A DNA stretch of 64,000 bases from CAZOJJ01 sp964580105 (GTDB lineage Bacteria; Bacteroidota; Rhodothermia; Rhodothermales; Rubricoccaceae). The notes beneath the pieces are model-generated. The model worked only from the letters and a program-made list of their open reading frames with translations. It did not search any database and had not been told where the DNA came from. The translations under genes were made by a program, and so were the position numbers. Positions 50,343 to 56,419 of this stretch are shown piece after piece. Position 1 is the first letter of the stretch. Each line of letters opens with the position of its first letter. Location of the stretch: NCBI GenBank assembly GCA_964580105.1, contig CAZOJJ010000001.1, positions 124,001 through 188,000 on the forward strand. Reading direction: 5' to 3'.

Positions 50343-50524
50343 CCTCAGGAATCCGTCCTCAGGAATCCGTCCTCAGGAATCCGNNNNNNNNNNNNNNNNN
50401 NNNNNNNNNNNNNNNNNNNNNNNNNNNNNNNNNNNNNNNNNNNNNNNNNNNNNNNNNNNNNNNNNNNNNNNNNNNNNNNNNNNCCTCAGGAATCCGTCCT
50501 CAGGAATCCGTCCTCAGGAATCCG
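50343..50524. repeat. 14-nt tandem array interrupted by a 100-N gap
   Basis: CCTCAGGAATCCGT units: 41 nt (three copies, last incomplete) at 50343-50383, N at 50384-50483, and the same 41 nt at 50484-50524. The real copy number is unknown. The array begins 27 bp after the accA stop and ends 27 bp before the thioesterase start. Confidence 0.9.
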
Positions 50525-50551
50525 CCCTTCACGCCCTCCCCCAATCAGCCC

Positions 50552-50968
50552 ATGATCACCTACGTCTACCAGCGGCGCGTCCGGTACCGGGAGTGCGACC
50601 CGATGGGGGTCGCCTACCACACGCACTACCTCGACTACTTCGAGGAGGCGCGCACGGAGGCGCTCCGCTCGGTAGGACTGCCGTACAAGGCGCTCGAAGA
50701 CGGGGGAATCATCATGCCGGTCGTCGAAGCCACGGTCCGCTACCACGCTTCGGCGTACTACGACGACCTGCTGGCCGTCGAGACCGTCTTCGCCGAGGTG
50801 CCGCGCGTGCGCGTGCCCATCGACTACCGCGTGCGCCGGGCGGGCGAAGACGCCGTGCTGGCCTCGGGCCGCGTCGTCCTCTGCTTCGTAGACCCCGCGC
50901 GCGGCCGCCCCGTCCCCGCCCCCGAGGCCGTCCGCCACGCGTTCGAGACGGCCCGGCAGGCTTCCTGA
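50552..50968 (+). CDS. hotdog-fold acyl-CoA thioesterase (YbgC/4HBT family)
   Basis: 138 aa. 'RRVRYRECDPMGVAYHTHYLDYFEEARTEALRSVG' is the 4-hydroxybenzoyl-CoA thioesterase signature with the catalytic Asp in 'ECDPMGVAYHTHYLDYFEEAR' (cores ECDPMGVAYH, residues about 14-23, and LDYFEEAR). 'VRYHASAYYDDLLAVET' and 'VLCFVDPARGRPVPAP' complete the hotdog sheet. It should hydrolyse acyl-CoA or acyl-ACP thioesters; the natural acyl chain is unknown. The upstream region is filled by a 14-nt tandem array and a gap, so no promoter can be read. Confidence 0.85.
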   Translation: MITYVYQRRVRYRECDPMGVAYHTHYLDYFEEARTEALRSVGLPYKALEDGGIIMPVVEATVRYHASAYYDDLLAVETVFAEVPRVRVPIDYRVRRAGEDAVLASGRVVLCFVDPARGRPVPAPEAVRHAFETARQAS

Positions 50969-50996
50969 CCTCTGCCCTTTCCCCGTTCCTCCTCCC

Positions 50997-51881
50997 GTGC
51001 TCCCCCTCCCCGACGACGTAGCCGCCGCGCTCGACGCCCTCCTCCCCCGCGCCCTCGCCGAAGACGTGGGGGCGGGCGACGTAACGACCCTCGCCACCAT
51101 CCCGGCCGACCGCCGCGCCGAGGCGGTCTTCCTCGTCAAAGAGGACGGCGTCCTCGCCGGCCTCGCCGTCGCCGAGCGCGTCTTCGCCGCCGTGGATGCC
51201 GGGCTGGTCGTGGACTGGACGGCCGCCGACGGCGACGCGGTGACGGCCGGCACGACGTTCGGCAGCGTGGAGGGCGCGGCCCGCTCCATCCTCACGGCCG
51301 AGCGCCTGACGCTGAACCTGATGCAGCGGATGAGCGGCATCGCCACGGCCGCGCACCGCATGGCCCGGGCGGCGAAACCCGCCACCGTCCTCGACACGCG
51401 CAAGACGGCGCCCGGCCTCCGTGCGCTCGACAAGTGGGCCGTCCGCCTCGGCGGCGCCCGAAACCACCGCACGGGCCTCTACGACATGGTCCTCATCAAA
51501 GACAACCACATCGCGGCGGCGGGCGGGATCGAGGCGGCCCTCCGCGCGGCCCACGCCTACCTCGCCGAGCGCGGCCTCGACCTCCCCGTCGAAATCGAGG
51601 CGCGAACGCTGGAAGAGGTGGACGAGGTGGCCCGCGTGGGCATGGCGGACCGCGTCCTCCTCGACAACATGGCCGTGCGCACCGCCGACGGGCTCGACAC
51701 GACGCGGCTGGCCGAGGCCGTCCGCCGCCTCGGCGGGCGCTTCGAGACGGAAGCCTCCGGCACCGTCACGCTGGAGACGGTCGGCGCCCTCGCCGCGGCG
51801 GGCGTGGACTTCATCTCCAGCGGCGCGCTCACGCACTCCGTCCGCGCCCTCGACCTCTCGCTGAAGATCCGCCTGGCCTGA
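50997..51881 (+). CDS. nadC: nicotinate-nucleotide diphosphorylase (carboxylating)
   Basis: 294 aa, converting quinolinate and PRPP to nicotinate mononucleotide in de novo NAD synthesis. Starts at GTG 50997 (MLPLPDDVAAALDALLPRAL), as no upstream ATG exists. Signatures: 'EDVGAGDVTTLATIPADRRAEA' (core EDVGAGDVTTLATIP, residues about 22-36), 'RLTLNLMQRMSGIATAAH' (about 103-120), 'VLDTRKTAPGLRALDKWAVRLGGARNHRTGLYDMVLIKDNHI' (cores LDTRKTAPGLRALDKWAV, GGARNHRTGLYDMVLIKDNH) and 'FISSGALTHSVRALDLSLKI' near the end. Full length. The 28-bp upstream spacer is pyrimidine-rich. Confidence 0.94.
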   Translation: MLPLPDDVAAALDALLPRALAEDVGAGDVTTLATIPADRRAEAVFLVKEDGVLAGLAVAERVFAAVDAGLVVDWTAADGDAVTAGTTFGSVEGAARSILTAERLTLNLMQRMSGIATAAHRMARAAKPATVLDTRKTAPGLRALDKWAVRLGGARNHRTGLYDMVLIKDNHIAAAGGIEAALRAAHAYLAERGLDLPVEIEARTLEEVDEVARVGMADRVLLDNMAVRTADGLDTTRLAEAVRRLGGRFETEASGTVTLETVGALAAAGVDFISSGALTHSVRALDLSLKIRLA

Positions 51882-51959
51882 TCTCCACCGGCCCCCATCC
51901 AGGCCTTGCTCTCGGGCGGATCGTTCCGTTCCTTTCGTGTTCCCCATTCCCTCGCTGCC

Positions 51960-53255
51960 ATGCCCCTTCGTCGCCCCCTCGTCTTCCTGGCCTTCCTGCT
52001 GGCCGGCCCTGCCTTCGCCCAGGCCAGCGGCCTCGCGCTGATCGGCCAGCTCGACCCCCGCCCCGGCTCGTATTCCGACATCTGGGGGTACGTCGGCCCG
52101 GACGGGCGGGAGTACGCCCTCCTCGCCTCCTGGTCGTCCGGCGCCGGCCTCAACGTCATCGACGTGACGGACGAGGTGCCCGTCCTGGAGGAGTTCGTCC
52201 CGGTAAACGGGAACGGGAGCGACGTCGAGTACTACGGCCACTACGCCTACGTCACGTCCGACGGCGACCCGACCACGATCATCGACATCGCCGACCCGGA
52301 GAACCCGGCCGTCGTCGGCACCTTCGGGCCGGGCCGCCACACGCTCTCCATCGTAGGCGACTACCTCTACACGAACGGCAGCGGCGGCGTCCGCATCTAC
52401 CGCCTCGACGACCCGGAGAACCCCACCTTCGTCGGGCAATACGACCCGTTCTACATCCACGACATCCTCGTCCGCGGCGACACGATGTACGCGGCCGGCA
52501 TCTACGGCGACGGCATCGACATCGTTGACCTCTCAGACCGCTCCAACCCGGTCCTCATCTCGCGCTTCAACTACCCCAACAGCGGTGCCCACAACGTCTG
52601 CTCCACCCCCGACGGCAGCTACGTCTACGTCGGCGACGAGATCGGAGACGAGCCGTGGTACCGCATCTTCGACGTACGCGACCCGCACGACGTCGAGCTC
52701 GTGGGGGAGATCGTCATCGACCCGGGCGAGTGGTCCCACAACTGCCATACGAAGGACGGCCTCCTCTACATCGCCCACTACAGCCGGGGCATCTGGGTGT
52801 TCGACATCACGGACCCCGTGCACCCGGCGCAGGTGGCGTACTACGAGACCGGGGTGAGCGGATTCGGGATCTGGACGGTGAACCCGAACCTCCCGTCCGG
52901 GAAGATCCTCGCCTCCGACGGGAGCCGGGGGCTCCTCGTCCTGGAACTGACGGCGCCCGTGGCCTCCGAACCGGAGGCGCCGGAGGCGCCGGAGGGCTTC
53001 GCGCTGGAGGCGGCCTACCCCAACCCGTTCAACCCGAGCACCACGCTCCGCTTCTCGCTCGACCGCGCCGCCGAGGTGCGCCTGGCCGTCTACGACGTGG
53101 CCGGCCGCGAGGTCGCCGTCGTGGCGGAGGGGCGCTTCGCCGCCGGCCGGCACGAGGCGCGCTTCGAAGCGGGCAACCTGCCGAGCGGGCTCTACCTCGC
53201 CCGCCTCGACGCCGACGGGCAGGCGGCCACCCAGCGGATCACGCTGCTCAAGTAG
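51960..53255 (+). CDS. secreted LVIVD-repeat protein with T9SS-type sorting domain
   Basis: 431 aa. Signal peptide MPLRRPLVFLAFLLAGPAFA, cleaved before QASGLAL. Six or so repeats of the type 'INVIDVTD...PVLEEF', 'TIIDIADPENPAVVG', 'VRIYRLDDPENPTFVG', 'IDIVDLSDRSNPVLIS', 'WVFDITDPVHPAQVA' mark an LVIVD/choice-of-anchor beta-propeller. 'EWSHNCHTKDGLLYIAHYSRG' is a conserved segment of this group. The last ~80 residues are a sorting domain ('YPNPFNPSTTLRFSL', 'LAVYDVAGREV', 'SGLYLARLDADG', ending ITLLK as in the protein at 2630-4060). It is an exported surface protein of unknown ligand. Confidence 0.8.
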   Translation: MPLRRPLVFLAFLLAGPAFAQASGLALIGQLDPRPGSYSDIWGYVGPDGREYALLASWSSGAGLNVIDVTDEVPVLEEFVPVNGNGSDVEYYGHYAYVTSDGDPTTIIDIADPENPAVVGTFGPGRHTLSIVGDYLYTNGSGGVRIYRLDDPENPTFVGQYDPFYIHDILVRGDTMYAAGIYGDGIDIVDLSDRSNPVLISRFNYPNSGAHNVCSTPDGSYVYVGDEIGDEPWYRIFDVRDPHDVELVGEIVIDPGEWSHNCHTKDGLLYIAHYSRGIWVFDITDPVHPAQVAYYETGVSGFGIWTVNPNLPSGKILASDGSRGLLVLELTAPVASEPEAPEAPEGFALEAAYPNPFNPSTTLRFSLDRAAEVRLAVYDVAGREVAVVAEGRFAAGRHEARFEAGNLPSGLYLARLDADGQAATQRITLLK

Positions 53256-53275
53256 GGCGGCGGTATCGGTCTGAA

Positions 53276-53319
53276 ACACGCGAAGGGCTCCGGGACGACT
53301 CCCCGAGCCCTTCGCGTGT
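53276..53319. terminator. strong bidirectional terminator hairpin
   Basis: ACACGCGAAGGGCTC and GAGCCCTTCGCGTGT are perfect 15-bp complements (stem extended by CGGG/CCCC pairing) with a short loop. It lies between the convergent stops of the LVIVD gene (53255) and rlpA (53335). No T tract, so efficiency is uncertain. Confidence 0.75.
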
Positions 53320-53334
53320 ATGGCGGTCTGTCGT

Positions 53335-53814
53335 TCAGAGGTGCCGGACCTTGCGCGGCGGCGGCGGGCGGCGGCTCGGCAGCGTGGCCGGGTCCACGAT
53401 CTCGTACTGGACGGAAACGACGCCCCGGAAGCCGAGGCGCCGGGCGGCCCCGCCCGAGAGGTCCAGCTCGCGGCCCCGCACGAACGGGCCCCGGTCGTTG
53501 ATGCGGACGACGGTGGCCCGCCCGGTCCGCCGATGGATGACGCGGACGTACGTCCCGAACGGGAGCGAGCGGTGGGCGGCCGTGAGCGCCTCGTGGTCGT
53601 AGCGCTCGCCGCTGGCGGTGCGCCGGCCGTGGAGGGAGCGGGCGTAACGGCTGGCGACGGCGGTGTTGAGGGCGCGGGCCGCCGCGCGCAGGCCGCCCGG
53701 CGCGATGCGTTCGATGCGCTCGACCTGCCGGTCGCCACCCGACTGGGCGTGCACGGGGGCCGGCGCGAGCGCCAGGCCGGCCAGGCCGGCGACGAGGAGT
53801 AGCGGTCGCTTCAC
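53335..53814 (-). CDS. rlpA: RlpA-like double-psi beta-barrel septal lipoprotein-type protein
   Basis: 159 aa from the GTG at 53814, which gives signal peptide MKRPLLLVAGLAGLALAPAPVHA. The RlpA/DPBB fold is seen in 'ASRYARSLHGRRTASGERYDHEALTAAHRSLPFGTYVRV' (cores SLHGRRTASGERYD, about residues 61-74, and AAHRSLPFGTYVRV, about 79-92) and 'TGRATVVRINDRGPFVRGRELDLS' (core VVRINDRGPFVRGRELDLS), ending 'AARRLGFRGVVSV'. RlpA proteins cleave glycan strands that lack stem peptides. The Asp of NDRGPF and His of DHEALTAAH, needed for lytic activity, are present. No SPOR domain, so localisation to the septum is not certain. Confidence 0.82.
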   Translation of the reverse strand: MKRPLLLVAGLAGLALAPAPVHAQSGGDRQVERIERIAPGGLRAAARALNTAVASRYARSLHGRRTASGERYDHEALTAAHRSLPFGTYVRVIHRRTGRATVVRINDRGPFVRGRELDLSGGAARRLGFRGVVSVQYEIVDPATLPSRRPPPPRKVRHL

Positions 53815-53861
53815 AGGCGAGGTCGGAGGGTTCGACAGCGTGCATGGCCGACGGCCATCGC

Positions 53862-53869
53862 TCAAGATA
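53862..53869 (-). promoter_or_regulatory. putative -7 box of rlpA
   Basis: TATCTTGA on the minus strand, 47 bp before the rlpA GTG. It is back to back with the plsY box 138 bp away. Confidence 0.4.
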
Positions 53870-54006
53870 GGGCGCGGAGGCCGCTTGGCGGCACGGCCCG
53901 GCGCCCCCTATTTCGAGCGGAGCTCCCACGATATCGTCCGTATAGGGTTTCGGCTTAACGACTTCTTGGCCACTCCGGCACGATGGGGGACCCGGAGCCC
54001 CCTCCG

Positions 54007-54014
54007 TATCTTTG
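54007..54014 (+). promoter_or_regulatory. putative -7 box of plsY
   Basis: TATCTTTG, a full match to the Bacteroidota -7 consensus TAnnTTTG, 15 bp before the plsY ATG. The best box in the window; no TTTG at the -33 position. Confidence 0.5.
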
Positions 54015-54029
54015 GCCGCCTCTCCGCCG

Positions 54030-54704
54030 ATGCTCACGCTCGTCACCATCCTCACCCTCAGCTACGCCCTCGGGTCCATCCCGACGGCCCTGCTCGTGGG
54101 TAAGGCGAAGGGGGTGGACCTGCGGCAGCACGGCAGCGGCAGCGTGGGCGCGACCAACGCGCTGCGCGTCCTCGGCAAGGGCCCCGGCGCCTTCGTCTTC
54201 GTCGCCGACGCGCTCAAGGGGCTCCTCGCCACGCGCGTCGTCAGCCTCCTCCGCCTCGGCGCCCTCCCGGCGTGGCTCGGCCCGGACGCCGATGCGTGGG
54301 TCATGGTCTTTGCCGGCACCGCTGCCATGCTCGGCCACGTCTACACCGTCACCGGGCGGATCTTCCACGGAAGCTGGCGCGGCGGCAAGGGCGTAGCGAC
54401 GGGGGCGGGGATGCTGCTGGGGCTCGTGCCCGTCGCCATCGGGCTGGCGTTCGGGCTGTGGGTGCTCGTGGTGTACCGGACGCGGTACGTCTCGCTCGGC
54501 TCGATCCTCGGGGCGCTCTCGCTGCCGGTGACGGTGCTCGTCCAGCGCGCGCTGGGGTACGACGTGCCCGCGCCGTTCCTCCTGTTCACCGTCGTCGTCC
54601 CGCTGTTCATCCTCTACACGCACCGGGCGAACGTGCGGCGACTGCTCGACGGGACGGAGAACCGGTTCGGCCGGCACGCCGAGGCGAAGCCCGAGGCGCG
54701 CTAA
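54030..54704 (+). CDS. plsY: glycerol-3-phosphate acyltransferase PlsY
   Basis: 224 aa integral membrane acyltransferase that moves acyl groups from acyl-phosphate to glycerol-3-phosphate, starting phospholipid synthesis. The ATG at 54030 (MLTLVTILTLSYALGSIPTALL) fits the first membrane helix. Conserved loops: 'GSIPTALLVGKAKGVDLRQHGSGSVGATNALRVLG' (cores GSIPTALLVGKAKGVDLR, residues about 14-31, and HGSGSVGATNALRVLGKG), 'HGSWRGGKGVATGAG' (about 112-126) and 'RYVSLGSILGALSLPV'. Partner PlsX is not in the window. The stop is two bases from the convergent esterase stop. Confidence 0.92.
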   Translation: MLTLVTILTLSYALGSIPTALLVGKAKGVDLRQHGSGSVGATNALRVLGKGPGAFVFVADALKGLLATRVVSLLRLGALPAWLGPDADAWVMVFAGTAAMLGHVYTVTGRIFHGSWRGGKGVATGAGMLLGLVPVAIGLAFGLWVLVVYRTRYVSLGSILGALSLPVTVLVQRALGYDVPAPFLLFTVVVPLFILYTHRANVRRLLDGTENRFGRHAEAKPEAR

Positions 54705-54706
54705 GG

Positions 54707-55456
54707 CTAGACCCGCTCCCTGGCCGCCCGTTCCAGCACCGGCGCGAGGGCCTGCCAGACGGTCTCGGCCATCACGCGCTGCCCCTCCGCCGTCGGGTGC
54801 ACGCCGTCGGCCTGGTTGAGACGCGCGACGCCGCCGACGCCCTCCAGGAGGAACGGCACGTGCGCCGCGTCGAAGGCGGCGGCGACGGCCGGAAAGACGG
54901 CGCGGAAGCGCGCGGTGTAGTCGGGTCCCATGTTGGGCGGGGCCTCCATGCCGGCGAGGGCCAGCGCCGCCTCGGGCGCCGCCTCGCGGACGCAGTCGAA
55001 GATGGCTGCGAGGTTGTCCTGCATCGCGTCCGGGGCGAGGCCGCGGAGGCCGTCGTTGCCGCCGAGAGCGAGCACGAACACGTCCGGCCGGGTGGTGCCG
55101 AGGACCCAGCGGACGCGGCGGAGGCCGCCGGCCGTCGTCTCGCCGCTGTTCCCCGCATTGACGACGCGGACGGGCATCCCGTCCGCGCGCGCCTTCGCCT
55201 CCACGAGCGCGGGGTAGGCCTGCTCGTCCGGGTTCGCCAGGCCGTACCCTGCCGTGAGGCTGTCGCCGAAGAAGACGACGGTGAGCGTGTCGCTCTCCGA
55301 ATCCGGCACACTCGTGCAGGCCTGCGCCTCGCCCGAAGCGGGAGGAGCCGGCGCGGGCGAAGCGGTCTCGGCGGGAGCGGGCACGTCGGTCTGGGTGTCG
55401 GGCTCGTCGGCGCAGGCGGCCAGCAGGACGAGCGCGGCGAGGAGGAAGGAGCGCAT
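54707..55456 (-). CDS. TesA-like SGNH esterase/lysophospholipase, lipoprotein
   Basis: 249 aa. The start at 55456 gives a lipoprotein signal MRSFLLAALVLLAAC with the lipobox LAAC, then a ~35-residue Pro/Ala linker. SGNH blocks: I 'VVFFGDSLTAGYGL' (Ser, about residues 60-73), II 'NAGNSGETTAGGLRR' (Gly), III 'VLALGGNDGLRG' (Asn) and V 'NQADGVHPTAEGQ' (Asp-x-x-His, about 222-234). All catalytic residues are present. Family members hydrolyse acyl esters, thioesters or lysophospholipids at the envelope. It is divergent from a ybbA-ybbP-like ABC pair, as tesA is in E. coli. Confidence 0.88.
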   Translation of the reverse strand: MRSFLLAALVLLAACADEPDTQTDVPAPAETASPAPAPPASGEAQACTSVPDSESDTLTVVFFGDSLTAGYGLANPDEQAYPALVEAKARADGMPVRVVNAGNSGETTAGGLRRVRWVLGTTRPDVFVLALGGNDGLRGLAPDAMQDNLAAIFDCVREAAPEAALALAGMEAPPNMGPDYTARFRAVFPAVAAAFDAAHVPFLLEGVGGVARLNQADGVHPTAEGQRVMAETVWQALAPVLERAARERV

Positions 55457-55554
55457 CGGAGAGCGATTCGGCGGGCCCGTCTTCACCCGCCCGGCCGCGC
55501 CGCTGTTCCCGGAATCCCCGCGCGCCCACCCCCGTATCAGCGCCCCGGTTTTCA

Positions 55555-55636
55555 GAGTGGAAGATGGAAGGAGCGGAGGATAGGAGGAAACGCCCTTCCC
55601 ACGCCCTCCTCTCTTCCTTTCCCCCTTTCCTCCTCG
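55555..55636. repeat. inverted octad array between tesA-like and ABC genes
   Basis: Octads GAGTGGAA, GATGGAAG, GAGCGGAG, GATAGGAG, GAAACGCC (55555-55594) and CCTCCTCT, CTTCCTTT, CCCCCTTT, CCTCCTCG (55605-55636), seven bases before the ABC ATPase start. Purine arm and pyrimidine arm are complementary. Confidence 0.8.
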
Positions 55637-55643
55637 CCTTGAG

Positions 55644-56381
55644 ATGCCCGTCCTCTCCGCACGCCACCTGACCAAAACGTTCACCAGCGGCGGCCGGCCG
55701 CTCACCGTGCTGGACGACGTCTCGTTCGACGTCGAGCCGGGTGCGACGTGCGCCGTCGTGGGCCCCTCGGGCAGCGGGAAGACGACGCTGCTCGGCCTCT
55801 GCGCCGGGCTCGACCGGCCGACAAGCGGCACCGTCCTCCTCGCCGACACCGACCTCGGCCCGCTCAGCGAGGACGCGCGCGCGGCGCTCCGCGCCCGGCA
55901 CGTCGGGTTCGTGTTCCAGTCGTTCCGCCTGATCCCGACGCTGACGGCGCTGGAGAACGTGACGGTCCCGCTCGAACTCCGCAGGGAGGGCGGGCGGAAG
56001 GTCGCCGAGGCGGGCCGGGCGCTCCTCGACCGCGTCGGCCTCGGCGACCGCCTCGACCACTACCCGACGCAGCTCTCCGGCGGCGAGCAGCAGCGCGTCG
56101 CCATCGCCCGCGCGTTCATCGGCCGCCCGTCCATCCTCTTCGCCGACGAGCCGACGGGCAACCTCGACGACGACACGAGCCACCGCATCGAAGACCTGCT
56201 CTTCGAGCTCAACCGCGAGGCGGGCACGGCCCTCGTCGTCGTCACACACGACCACGCCCTGGCCGCCCGCTGCGCCCGGACGATCCGGCTGCGCGGCGGG
56301 CGGGTGGTGGAATCGGAGGACCCGGGGATCGGGGAATCGGGAAATCCGAGGGCTTCGAGCACATCGCCCGTCGCATCCTGA
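55644..56381 (+). CDS. ABC transporter ATP-binding protein (YbbA/LolD type)
   Basis: 245 aa. Walker A 'VGPSGSGKTTLLGL' (about residues 38-51), Q-loop 'VGFVFQSFRLIPTLTALENV' (about 92-111), ABC signature 'QLSGGEQQRVAIARAF' (about 139-154), Walker B 'SILFADEPTGNLDDDT' (about 158-173) and switch 'VVVTHDHALAARC'. This is the MacB/LolD/YbbA group of lipid or mechanotransmission systems. The last ~25 residues (ESEDPGIGESGNPRASSTS) are encoded by octad repeats of the junction array that follows, so the native C-terminus was probably shorter. The permease starts 36 bp downstream. Confidence 0.88.
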   Translation: MPVLSARHLTKTFTSGGRPLTVLDDVSFDVEPGATCAVVGPSGSGKTTLLGLCAGLDRPTSGTVLLADTDLGPLSEDARAALRARHVGFVFQSFRLIPTLTALENVTVPLELRREGGRKVAEAGRALLDRVGLGDRLDHYPTQLSGGEQQRVAIARAFIGRPSILFADEPTGNLDDDTSHRIEDLLFELNREAGTALVVVTHDHALAARCARTIRLRGGRVVESEDPGIGESGNPRASSTSPVAS

Positions 56382-56419
56382 ACCGGTTGCCCGATCGCTC
56401 ACTCGCCCGACTGCCCGAT
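56312..56419. repeat. octad array spanning the ATPase 3' end and permease start
   Basis: Octads ATCGGAGG, ACCCGGGG, ATCGGGGA, ATCGGGAA, ATCCGAGG (56312-56351) lie inside the ATPase frame. TGCCCGAT, CGCTCACT, CGCCCGAC, TGCCCGAT (56388-56419) end so that the last AT starts the permease ATG, as at 8405-8502. Confidence 0.85.
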
